Assembly (NCBI GenBank): GCA_002364005.1
Contig: DEXG01000015.1
Span: forward strand, 137,313 to 174,298
DNA from: Phycisphaerales bacterium UBA3190
GTDB lineage: Bacteria; Planctomycetota; Phycisphaerae; Phycisphaerales; UBA1924
Reading direction: 5' to 3'
Length of the DNA stretch: 36,986 nucleotides
Both the position numbers and the translations under genes were made by a program. The notes beneath the pieces were generated by a model. It was not told the DNA's origin. It saw nothing but the letters and a program-made list of their open reading frames with translations, and searched no databases. Each line of letters opens with the position of its first letter. The stretch's first letter is position 1. Of this stretch, positions 8,156-14,956 are shown piece by piece.

Positions 8156-8203
8156 ACTGTGTGAACCCGGCATGGCGACAAGGCCGTGACGGGTTCACAC
8201 AGT
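8156..8203 (-). promoter_or_regulatory. Inverted repeat in the peroxiredoxin control region
   Basis: Perfect 13-bp arms ACTGTGTGAACCC (8156-8168) and GGGTTCACACAGT (8191-8203) are separated by 22 bases. On the minus strand the distal arm overlaps a TATACT that could be the -10 box. The proximal arm ends about ten bases before the AAAGGAGAT ribosome site. It could be a regulator's operator or a leader hairpin affecting translation. Confidence 0.6.
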
Positions 8204-8271
8204 ATATGAGTATGTTGCGTATCTGACCGGATTCGTGCAGACGATCAGGTAGACCAGAAGTCAATCTCCGG

Positions 8272-9846
8272 TCAATCCGCAGCGGTGATCACGACCTGAT
8301 CATCGGGGAGCAAGACGATGGAGTCGATGGTACCACTGCTGATATCGCCAACGGTACCGATGGGCTCGCTCACACCCCCCCTTTGCAGGAGGACCTTGCC
8401 ATTGGGATCTTGAACATCAGCAGCCATGAGGAAGCGTGCGAGGGTGAGCTTCCCCGCTTCAGGAAGCTGATAGATGCCTGATCGCATGTTGGCGGTGCCC
8501 ATGATGCTGACAGTGCGCATCTCGTCCTTGGAATCGTTCATACCCTCGATCGGGAGTGCGTCGTTGATGTCAGAGAGGATCAGCTCGGATTCGGCATCGA
8601 TGAGGATTGACTGGAGACGCTCAAAGCGGGCCTTGGCTTCGTCGGTTGTTATCTCCTGCTGTTTGCTCTGCTCGCCTAGATTGTTGATCTGTGTCTGCAA
8701 GGCCTCTTGCTGCTCTTTGCTGAGTTCGTCGTTGCTGCGTACGAACAGGCGTCGACTACGCAACTCGTCGATTCTGTTCGAGAACTCGTTGGCCTTTTCT
8801 CGTTCGGCGAAGTACACGCTTTTGGCGGCTTCATACTCGGCGCGGAGGCGATCGATGCGTCGGGTCATCTGGGCGTGCTGTTCGATGCGTTGCTGCGTTT
8901 TCTGGGCTTGCATGGATTTGCCAATCGCTTCCAGTTGGGCGGCCATGCTGATGATCTCGGCGTGGACCTCGGGTGGAGCGGCGACGACAAGCGAGCCATT
9001 GACCGGCTGAATGGTTGTGTATTCCAGATCGTGCTTTGTGCTGATGAGTTGCTCGATGGAGAAGCCGTAGTTGCGCTGGTCGTCGTCGGACTCCGCCCAA
9101 GAGGGGATTTGATATGCCTGGATCTCGATCTGCATGCGTTTGTGCTCTTCGAGTGTCATGAGGATCAGCTCGTTCTCCGTCATAGCGAGCACTGTTTCGC
9201 CATAGGTCATATACATGCGGGCTTGGAACGCATCTATGGCCTCCTTCAGCGTGTACTCGCCCTTGAATGTATTGAGCTGAGTGTCCAGTATCGTCTTCCC
9301 AAATGGTGATTTGCGAACACCATCACTGAACCTGAAGCTCAAGCCGTACGCCGTTGCGATTGACTGGAGCACATCGACAACTGGCTCCCGTTCATGATTG
9401 AAACGATGGCGTATTGGTTCTGTGACCTCGGCGGTTTCTACAACGATTGCTTCGGTTGCGCCCGGGAGCGTGGTATTGGTATGTGTCGGAATCATCATGC
9501 TGACGCTGGCGGTCAGCACGGAGCCGGCGAGGACGAAGAATGTGGCGTTCATGGCGAATCTCCTGAATGATTTGGGTGTGCGGCTGGCGCTTGAGATATG
9601 TCGTGCGAGCTGGGCGGTCTCGCCGAGCTCGGAAATGGCGGTGCGGATGGCCTCTGCTTCGCTCTTGCCCAGCACGAGCAGGTCGTCGACCCGGCTGCGC
9701 AGGTGGTCCTCGAGTTCGTCACGCACCTGCGTGCGCTGCGAGGACGGGAGACTGAGCATCGAGGTGAGCACATCGAGCCAGGTCTCGATGCCGTCGCGTG
9801 AAGTCGGCGGCTTGGGCTTCGGGGTGTTCCCGTGCGTGTGTTTCAT
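8272..9846 (-). CDS. PadR-associated membrane protein with coiled coil and SLBB-like C-terminus
   Basis: A 524-residue protein not recognised as a whole. Residues 18-90 (from DGIETWLDVLTSML to ISELGETAQLARHI) resemble the HAAS/permease-prefix domain often encoded next to PadR regulators. One membrane span follows (about 98-120). The domain near 150-240 (PVVDVLQSIATAYGLSFRF) resembles the STN/secretin short domain. A charged coiled coil fills about 300-430. The C-terminus (MRSGIYQLPEAGKLTLARFL) recalls an SLBB-like beta domain, as in polysaccharide export proteins. The start ATG overlaps the padR stop as ATGA, which fixes it against the longer open frame to 10287. It is probably a cell-envelope protein controlled by the upstream PadR. 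Confidence 0.75.
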   Translation of the reverse strand: MKHTHGNTPKPKPPTSRDGIETWLDVLTSMLSLPSSQRTQVRDELEDHLRSRVDDLLVLGKSEAEAIRTAISELGETAQLARHISSASRTPKSFRRFAMNATFFVLAGSVLTASVSMMIPTHTNTTLPGATEAIVVETAEVTEPIRHRFNHEREPVVDVLQSIATAYGLSFRFSDGVRKSPFGKTILDTQLNTFKGEYTLKEAIDAFQARMYMTYGETVLAMTENELILMTLEEHKRMQIEIQAYQIPSWAESDDDQRNYGFSIEQLISTKHDLEYTTIQPVNGSLVVAAPPEVHAEIISMAAQLEAIGKSMQAQKTQQRIEQHAQMTRRIDRLRAEYEAAKSVYFAEREKANEFSNRIDELRSRRLFVRSNDELSKEQQEALQTQINNLGEQSKQQEITTDEAKARFERLQSILIDAESELILSDINDALPIEGMNDSKDEMRTVSIMGTANMRSGIYQLPEAGKLTLARFLMAADVQDPNGKVLLQRGGVSEPIGTVGDISSGTIDSIVLLPDDQVVITAAD

Positions 9847-10211
9847 GCGTGGGCGTTCTGGTCGTTGACCGCGGGGGCGACGAAGGCGTCGAGCAGGGCC
9901 TGCATCTGGCGGTTGGCTTCGATGTGTTTGGCCAACTGCTTGTGGCCCTTGGGGCTCAGGGTGTACCACTTGCGTCGGCGACCGGTCGCATCGGGGTCGG
10001 CGCCCTCGGCCTTGACCTCTTCCCAGCTGGTGGTGACGAGCCCCTGCTTCTCGAGCTTGGTCAGCAGCGGGTACATGCCCGAGGCAGTGAGCTTGAAGTG
10101 GCCGTCGGATTTGGCGGCAATGGCCTTGGAGATCGCGTAGCCATAAGACGGGCCGTCGGCGAGCACGGAAAGGACGATCAGGGTGGAGTGGTCTTGTTTG
10201 AGTGTGAGCAT
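9843..10211 (-). CDS. PadR-family transcriptional regulator
   Basis: A 122-residue winged-helix repressor. LTLKQDHSTLIVLSVLADGP opens the protein and SYGYAISKAI leads into the recognition helix. ASGMYPLLTKLEKQGLV and the wing with GRRRKWYTLSPKGHKQL complete the PadR pattern. It is coupled by ATGA to the membrane-protein gene it most likely controls. The divergent region holds two dyads that are natural operator candidates. The ligand is unknown. Confidence 0.94.
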   Translation of the reverse strand: MLTLKQDHSTLIVLSVLADGPSYGYAISKAIAAKSDGHFKLTASGMYPLLTKLEKQGLVTTSWEEVKAEGADPDATGRRRKWYTLSPKGHKQLAKHIEANRQMQALLDAFVAPAVNDQNAHA

Positions 10212-10240
10212 GGGGAACCTCGTGGTGTGCTTCGGCAGAA

Positions 10241-10275
10241 TATACCACGAAAGTATATATCGAGTTTCGATATAT
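10241..10275 (-). promoter_or_regulatory. PadR operator candidates: two adjacent dyads
   Basis: A 9-bp inverted repeat ATATATCGA (10255-10263) / TCGATATAT (10267-10275) has a 3-base spacer. Directly next to it TATAC (10241-10245) and GTATA (10253-10257) form a second dyad. The AT-rich block contrasts with its GC-rich surroundings. It lies 30-64 bases before padR, in the region shared with divergent arsR. Autoregulation by PadR is inferred. Confidence 0.55.
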
Positions 10276-10368
10276 CTGGATTTGCACTCAAATTTCTACC
10301 AAACCCGGATTTACTTCGCCTGGGTGTGGAATAGGGTGGGACTCAATGCTATTTTCTTGTTTAGGAAA

Positions 10369-10827
10369 ATGAGAAACCAAAGCAACAGCCCGATCGACCG
10401 ACTCACCCACATCAGCAATGCCTTGGGTGACCCCAATCGCGTGCGCCTTCTGGCGGCCTGTCTGGATCAGGAACGATGTGTCTGCCAGCTGGTGGCCCTG
10501 ATCGACCTATCCAATGCGTCGATCTCCAAGCACCTGGGTCAGCTTCGTGATGCCGGGCTGCTGCAATCACGGCGCGAGGGGCGATGGGTGCACTACGCGA
10601 TCCCAGAGCAGCCCGAGCCGATCGTGGCCCAGTCGCTTGCGTTCGTACGGGCCCACGCCATGCGCGACGAACTGATCATGCAGGACCGGGCGACGCTGAC
10701 GAATATCGATGCTATCGACCCCAACGACCTGGCGCGCATGCAGCGGGAGGGGTGCTGCCCCGACCTTCGATGCTGCCCGCCAAGGCCGACCAACACCCCC
10801 ACTGTTTCACAAGGAGAACAGTCATGA
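10369..10827 (+). CDS. arsR: ArsR-family arsenic-responsive repressor
   Basis: A 152-residue winged-helix repressor of the ArsR/SmtB family. The first helices (SNALGDPNRVRLLAACL) are followed by the metal site ERCVCQLVALI, which matches the arsenite-binding ELCVCDL motif. The recognition helix is in NASISKHLGQLRDAGLL and the wing is RREGRWVHYAI. The C-terminal tail adds two cysteine pairs (EGCCPDLRCCPP) that could bind As(III) as well. The ATG at 10369 follows AGGA closely; a longer frame upstream crosses the padR operator and is unlikely. The stop overlaps the arsM start as ATGA. Confidence 0.93.
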   Translation: MRNQSNSPIDRLTHISNALGDPNRVRLLAACLDQERCVCQLVALIDLSNASISKHLGQLRDAGLLQSRREGRWVHYAIPEQPEPIVAQSLAFVRAHAMRDELIMQDRATLTNIDAIDPNDLARMQREGCCPDLRCCPPRPTNTPTVSQGEQS

Positions 10828-11708
10828 ATACCAACGAAGCCATCCGCGATCAGATCCGCAGTGATTACTCGAACATCGCGACCACGAGCAACAAGGCCGA
10901 GGGCACCGGGAGCAGCTGCTGCGCCGGGGCGTGCGGCGTGACCGAATCGATTGACCCCGATGTGCTCGCCGAGCAGATCGGGTACTCGCGAGCAGAGCTT
11001 GAGGCCCTGCCCGCAGATGCCAACATGGGGCTCTCCTGCGGGAATCCCAATGTCATCGCGAACCTCAAAGAAGGCGAAACGGTGCTCGATCTGGGCTCGG
11101 GCGGTGGGTTCGACCTGTTCCTGGCCGGGCCCAAGGTCGGGGCGAGCGGCAAGGCCATCGGCGTGGACATGACCGCCGAGATGATCGCCAAGGCCCGCAA
11201 GAACCTGGAGCACTACAAGAACACAACGGGGCTGGACAATGTCGAGTTCCGTCTGGGTGAGATCGAGCACCTGCCGGTGGCGGATAACTCGGTCGATGTG
11301 GTGATGAGCAACTGCGTGATCAACCTGGCACTGGACAAGCAGGGTGTCTGGGATGAGATCGCCCGCGTGCTCAAGCCCGGCGGGCGGGTCGCGATCAGCG
11401 ATATCGCCCTGTACGAGCCGTTGCCCGAGTCGGTCAAGGGGATCGTCGAGTCGTGGGCCGGGTGCATCGCCGGGGCGGCGCTCGTCGAGGACCTTCGGCA
11501 CCAGATGCTCAAGGCGGGGCTGGAGCAGGTCTCCCTGACCCCCAAGCCCGAGTATGTGAAAGCACTCATAAACGCCGACGACCCGCTGTATCAGAAGGTC
11601 GCGGCCGAGTTGCCAGAGGGCAAAACGGCGGCGGATTTCATCACGAGCGTGGACATCAGCGCGACGAAACCCGATGGGTGTGGGTGTGCCGACGGGTGCT
11701 GCGGGTGA
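10824..11708 (+). CDS. arsM: Arsenite S-adenosylmethionine methyltransferase ArsM
   Basis: ArsM methylates As(III) with SAM, finally giving volatile or less toxic methylarsenicals. The 294-residue protein shows the SAM motif VLDLGSGGGFDLFLAG (about residues 91-106) and the acidic residue in IGVDMT. Cysteines typical of the family occur in SSCCAGACG, GLSCGNPNV and VMSNCVINL. The C-terminus adds a GCGCADGCCG cluster. An AAGGAG site precedes the ATG, and the gene is coupled to arsR. Regulation by ArsR and arsenite is expected. No arsB, arsC or acr3 gene is nearby. Confidence 0.96.
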   Translation: MNTNEAIRDQIRSDYSNIATTSNKAEGTGSSCCAGACGVTESIDPDVLAEQIGYSRAELEALPADANMGLSCGNPNVIANLKEGETVLDLGSGGGFDLFLAGPKVGASGKAIGVDMTAEMIAKARKNLEHYKNTTGLDNVEFRLGEIEHLPVADNSVDVVMSNCVINLALDKQGVWDEIARVLKPGGRVAISDIALYEPLPESVKGIVESWAGCIAGAALVEDLRHQMLKAGLEQVSLTPKPEYVKALINADDPLYQKVAAELPEGKTAADFITSVDISATKPDGCGCADGCCG

Positions 11709-11743
11709 GAGAATGGGCACCTGCTGCTCGAGAGCCCCCCTCC

Positions 11744-11785
11744 GTCACGCTTCGCGTGACACCTCCCCCGGATGACCGGGGGAGG
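11744..11785. repeat. Double-hairpin intergenic repeat after arsM
   Basis: Two perfect hairpins lie in tandem. GTCACGC-TTC-GCGTGAC covers 11744-11760, and CCTCCCCCGG-ATGA-CCGGGGGAGG covers 11762-11785. No T tract follows. The form is that of a dispersed palindromic repeat; it may also slow or end arsM transcription. Confidence 0.65.
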
Positions 11786-11800
11786 ATGCAGGGCTACAGT
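11772..11800 (+). promoter_or_regulatory. Possible promoter of the thrS leader transcript
   Basis: ATGACC and TACAGT, each 4 of 6 to consensus, are spaced by 17 bases. The -10 ends seven bases before the leader-peptide ATG at 11808. If used, the mRNA would begin at or next to that ATG, making the leader peptide leaderless. Confidence 0.4.
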
Positions 11801-11807
11801 GAATCAC

Positions 11808-11867
11808 ATGAACCAGAACATCACCACCACCACAACCACCACAACCACCGCGACTTCGCCCGATTGA
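11808..11867 (+). CDS. Threonine-rich leader peptide of thrS
   Basis: A 19-codon ORF opens with ATG and MNQNI. Nine consecutive threonine codons follow (seven ACC, two ACA; 11823-11849), then ATSPD and a TGA stop at 11865-11867. Ten of 19 residues are threonine. There is no good Shine-Dalgarno site; a -10-like box seven bases upstream suggests a leaderless start. It lies 125 bases before the threonyl-tRNA synthetase start and directly before an attenuator, so it most likely senses charged Thr-tRNA through ribosome stalling, like the E. coli thr operon leader. The peptide itself is unlikely to have a role. Confidence 0.85.
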   Translation: MNQNITTTTTTTTTATSPD

Positions 11868-11930
11868 CGGCGGCTGGTTGTTGTTGCACGAAAAACGCAC
11901 ACGACGCCCGGCCACTGCCGGGCGTTTTTT
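11841..11930 (+). promoter_or_regulatory. thrS attenuator with alternative 1:2, 2:3 and 3:4 RNA pairings
   Basis: Hand pairing gives a full attenuator. Region 1 (11841-11851, the last Thr codons) pairs with region 2 (11870-11881) over 11 bp with one bulge. Region 2 (11868-11884) alternatively pairs with region 3 (11901-11917) over 15 positions, with two single mismatches and some G-U pairs. That structure covers the whole 5' arm of the terminator (3:4, 11904-11925). The leader stop codon ends one base before region 2. A ribosome stalled on Thr codons would cover region 1 and favour the 2:3 antiterminator. A ribosome at the stop would cover region 2 and let the terminator form. Confidence 0.8.
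11904..11930 (+). terminator. Rho-independent terminator of the thrS leader
   Basis: ACGCCCGGC (11904-11912) and GCCGGGCGT (11917-11925) form a perfect 9-bp stem around CACT. The U tract is six long (11925-11930). It stands 62 bases before the thrS ATG and after the leader ORF, so it acts as the attenuator's stop. It could also end arsM read-through. Confidence 0.92.
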
Positions 11931-11992
11931 CATCTAGGATCATCCACGAACGGACTCACCATACGCGTTCAACACGAGAGCGAGCAGGAACA

Positions 11993-14071
11993 ATGCCTCA
12001 GATCACCCTCCCCGACGGATCGGTCAAATCATTCGAGAACCCCATCAGCGCCCACGACATCGCGATGTCGATCGGTGAACGCCTCGCCAGGGCGTGTGTC
12101 GGCGCGATCATCGATGAGGAGCTGTGCGACCTGAGCACGGTGATCGACAAGGACTGCACCCTGTCGCTGGTGACCGAGAAGACCCGCGACAAGCAGGACG
12201 ACCCGAACGCCATGCAGTTGCTTCGTCACTCGACGGCTCATGTCATGGCCGAAGCGATCCAACGCATCATCCCAGAAGCGCAGCTGGTCTACGGCCCACC
12301 GCTGGACAATGGGTTTTACTACGACATCGCGTTCCCCGAGGACCGCCCGCTCAAGGAGGGCGACTTCGAGGCGATTGAGGCGGAGATGGCCAAGATCGTC
12401 AAGGAGGACCGGCCGTTCACGCGCTACGAGTTGGAGTACTCCGAAGGGCTCAACAAGGTCAAGAGCGAGGGGTCCAAGTACAAGCTGGACAACGCCCACC
12501 GGGCGCACGAGGCGGGCTCGCTCTCGCTGAGCTTTTACGCGACCGGTGAGCCGGGCAAAGACTGGGAAGACCTGTGTCGCGGGCCGCATATCCCGAGTAC
12601 CGGACGCATCGGCGCGTTCAAAATCATGTCGCTGGCCTCGAGCTACTGGCACGGCGACGAGAACAGCGATCGACTGACCCGCGTGTACGGCACCGCGTTC
12701 TTCAATAAGAAGGACCTGAAGGCGCACCTGGAGCGGCTCGAAGAGGCGAAGAAGCGTGACCACCGGGTGCTGGGCAAGAAGCTCCAGCTGTTCCATATCG
12801 ATGAGACGGTTGGCCAGGGCCTGATCCTGTGGACGCCCAACGGCTCGGTGGTGCGCAAGGAGTTGCAGAACTTCATCGCCGCGGAGCTGACCAAGCAGGG
12901 GTACCACGAGGTCTTCACGCCACATATCGGCAAGCTGGATTTGTACCGGACGAGCGGGCACTTCCCGTACTACGCCGAGAGCCAGTTCCCGCCGCTCATT
13001 GAACGGGACCACATGGTGCAGTTGAGCGAAGAGGGGTGCAGCTGCGCCCAGCTCTCGAACCACATGACGACGGGCGAGATCGAGGGCTTCATGCTCAAAC
13101 CCATGAACTGCCCGCACCACATCAAGGTCTTCGATTCCCAGCCCCACTCCTACAAGGACCTGCCGGTGCGTCTGGCGGAGTTCGGGACGGTCTATCGCTG
13201 GGAGCAGTCGGGCGAGCTCAACGGCATGACCCGCGTGCGTGGGTTCACGCAGGACGACGCCCACCTCTTCTGCACCCCCGATCAGGTCGGGCAGGAGCTG
13301 CAGGGCTGCTTGTCGCTGGTGAAGACGATCTTCAAGGTGCTCGGGATGAAGGACTACCGCGTGCGGGTGGGTCTGCGTGACCCCGACAGCGGGAAGTACA
13401 CGGGCGACCCGGCGAACTGGGACAAGGCGGAGCAGGCGTGCCGCGAGGCGGCGCAGACGCTGGGCGTGCCCTTCACCGAGGAGCCCGGCGAGGCGGCGTT
13501 CTATGGCCCGAAGATCGACTTCGTGGTCAGGGATGTGATCGGTCGCGAGTGGCAGCTTGGCACGGTGCAGGTGGATTACAACCTGCCCGAGCGGTTCGAC
13601 CTGAGCTATGTCGGCGCGGACAACGAGAAGCACCGCCCGGTGATGATCCACCGTGCCCCGTTCGGGTCGATGGAACGGTTCATCGGCGTGCTCATCGAGC
13701 ACTTCGCCGGCGCGTTCCCGGTCTGGCTGGCACCGGAGCAGGTGCGCGTGCTGCCGATCTCCGAGAAGAGCAACGACTACGCCCAAGAGGTGATGAGCGC
13801 GTTGCACGCGATCGGGATCCGATCCACGCTGGACGATCACGACCAGCGGGTGCAGGCCAAGATCAAGAACGGGTCGGAGATGAAGATCCCCTACCTGCTC
13901 GTGGTCGGCCCGCGTGACGCGGAGAACCGGGCCGTGTCCGTGCGTGCGTTCGGGACCGAGAAGGACCTGGGGTCGATGCCACTGGACCAGTTCATCAGCG
14001 CCATCGGCGAAGAATACCGCACGAAGGGACGCAGCACGGTTCGTCAGCGTTTCGAAGCGGTCGAGGCCTAA
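11993..14071 (+). CDS. thrS: Threonyl-tRNA synthetase
   Basis: Charges tRNA-Thr with threonine. The 692-residue protein has the TGS domain (residues 1-62), the second additional domain with HSTAHVMAEA, the class II core and the anticodon-binding domain. The zinc ligands are Cys373 in KPMNCPHH, His424 in DDAHLFC and His553 in MIHRAPFG. Motif 2 is in FGTVYRWEQSG and motif 3 in HRAPFGSMERFIG. About 24 extra residues, including a CSC pair, lie between SGHFPYYAESQF and the KPMNCP motif compared with E. coli ThrS. AGGA precedes the ATG. The stop is three bases from the convergent hydrolase gene, with no terminator between them. Expression is probably set by the upstream threonine attenuator. Confidence 0.98.
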   Translation: MPQITLPDGSVKSFENPISAHDIAMSIGERLARACVGAIIDEELCDLSTVIDKDCTLSLVTEKTRDKQDDPNAMQLLRHSTAHVMAEAIQRIIPEAQLVYGPPLDNGFYYDIAFPEDRPLKEGDFEAIEAEMAKIVKEDRPFTRYELEYSEGLNKVKSEGSKYKLDNAHRAHEAGSLSLSFYATGEPGKDWEDLCRGPHIPSTGRIGAFKIMSLASSYWHGDENSDRLTRVYGTAFFNKKDLKAHLERLEEAKKRDHRVLGKKLQLFHIDETVGQGLILWTPNGSVVRKELQNFIAAELTKQGYHEVFTPHIGKLDLYRTSGHFPYYAESQFPPLIERDHMVQLSEEGCSCAQLSNHMTTGEIEGFMLKPMNCPHHIKVFDSQPHSYKDLPVRLAEFGTVYRWEQSGELNGMTRVRGFTQDDAHLFCTPDQVGQELQGCLSLVKTIFKVLGMKDYRVRVGLRDPDSGKYTGDPANWDKAEQACREAAQTLGVPFTEEPGEAAFYGPKIDFVVRDVIGREWQLGTVQVDYNLPERFDLSYVGADNEKHRPVMIHRAPFGSMERFIGVLIEHFAGAFPVWLAPEQVRVLPISEKSNDYAQEVMSALHAIGIRSTLDDHDQRVQAKIKNGSEMKIPYLLVVGPRDAENRAVSVRAFGTEKDLGSMPLDQFISAIGEEYRTKGRSTVRQRFEAVEA

Positions 14072-14074
14072 GCC

Positions 14075-14893
14075 CTACTCTGCCCGAAGCAGGTCGGCAA
14101 ACCAGTCGCTCAGCGCCTGGTCGCTGTACGCGTTGTCCCAGCTGTTGTGGTTCACGCCCGGGTACTCGCTGTAGCGGGTGTCGGCGTCGAGGTTCTGGAG
14201 TGCGCCATAGAGCGATTGTGACTCGGTCACCGGGACGACAGAATCGGCACCGCCGTGGTGGATCCAGGTGGGCATCCCGCTGAGCGAATTGGCGGCTTGC
14301 ACCACCTCGGGCGTCGTTGGTGTGGTTGGCTCGCGAGGGATCCGAACACGGTTCTCGTCGAAGACCGACCGGACATACCCGCAGACCGGGGCGGCGGCTT
14401 TGAATCGATCGGGGTACCGTCCGGCGATGGTGATGGTCCCGTGTCCGCCCTGACTGATCCCCGTGATCGCCAGCCGGTCCGGATCGTAGAGTCCCTTTTC
14501 GGCGGCCTGATCGAGCATGTACAGGACCGCCAGGTCGTGATCTTCCCATTCTGAGTTCCGGGTCGGCTTCTGTGGGGCGATGATGACGAAGGGCCACATC
14601 TCGGGGTTCTGGATGGCATTACGAGGCAGCCCGACGAGGAGTTGGCTCATGCCGTCGGTCCCGCATTCGCCCGCACCATGCAGGAAGAGCAACGCGTCCC
14701 CACCCATGGTGGCCGCCTCGTTGATGATCACCTTGCAGGCGTATTGCTGCTCGTTGAGTTCGAAGGAGAGGTCATAGATCCGCAGCGGCGTGTCGGGCTC
14801 GGCGCCGGACCTGCTGGCCGATGTGGCACAACCGGGGAGGAGGATGATCGTCGAAGCGAGGATCGCGATTACGAAAGTGCATGCTCTGCTCAT
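14075..14893 (-). CDS. Lipoprotein alpha/beta hydrolase (esterase-like)
   Basis: A 272-residue predicted lipoprotein. A hydrophobic signal ends in the lipobox LLPGC, with Cys22 as the acylation site. The mature part is an alpha/beta hydrolase with FLHGAGECGTDG (oxyanion region), the nucleophile motif GISQGGHG, a likely catalytic Asp in HHGGADSVVP and His in GVNHNSWD. The pattern resembles secreted esterases of the PHB-depolymerase/feruloyl-esterase type, but the substrate is unknown. There is no Shine-Dalgarno site; TATACC ends seven bases before the ATG, so the mRNA may be leaderless. An upstream open frame to 16201 is not coding. Confidence 0.88.
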   Translation of the reverse strand: MSRACTFVIAILASTIILLPGCATSASRSGAEPDTPLRIYDLSFELNEQQYACKVIINEAATMGGDALLFLHGAGECGTDGMSQLLVGLPRNAIQNPEMWPFVIIAPQKPTRNSEWEDHDLAVLYMLDQAAEKGLYDPDRLAITGISQGGHGTITIAGRYPDRFKAAAPVCGYVRSVFDENRVRIPREPTTPTTPEVVQAANSLSGMPTWIHHGGADSVVPVTESQSLYGALQNLDADTRYSEYPGVNHNSWDNAYSDQALSDWFADLLRAE

Positions 14894-14956
14894 AGAGCAA
14901 GGTATACCATGCCCGACTGTTGGAAGCAAATGAGCCCTGAATGAGTAGAACGCGCC

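Noticed and set aside
9847..10287. Upstream extension of the membrane-protein frame across padR
   Set aside because: PadR is complete in another frame and the ATGA overlap gives the natural start.
10593..11720. 375-codon minus-strand frame opposite arsM
   Set aside because: ArsM motifs and the coupled start on the plus strand explain the region.
11709..11992. T-box riboswitch before thrS
   Set aside because: No T-box consensus or specifier-loop layout is seen; the Thr-codon leader and overlapping stems explain the region better.
12029..13840. 603-codon minus-strand frame opposite thrS
   Set aside because: thrS is unambiguous on the plus strand; the frame is a by-product of high GC codon use.
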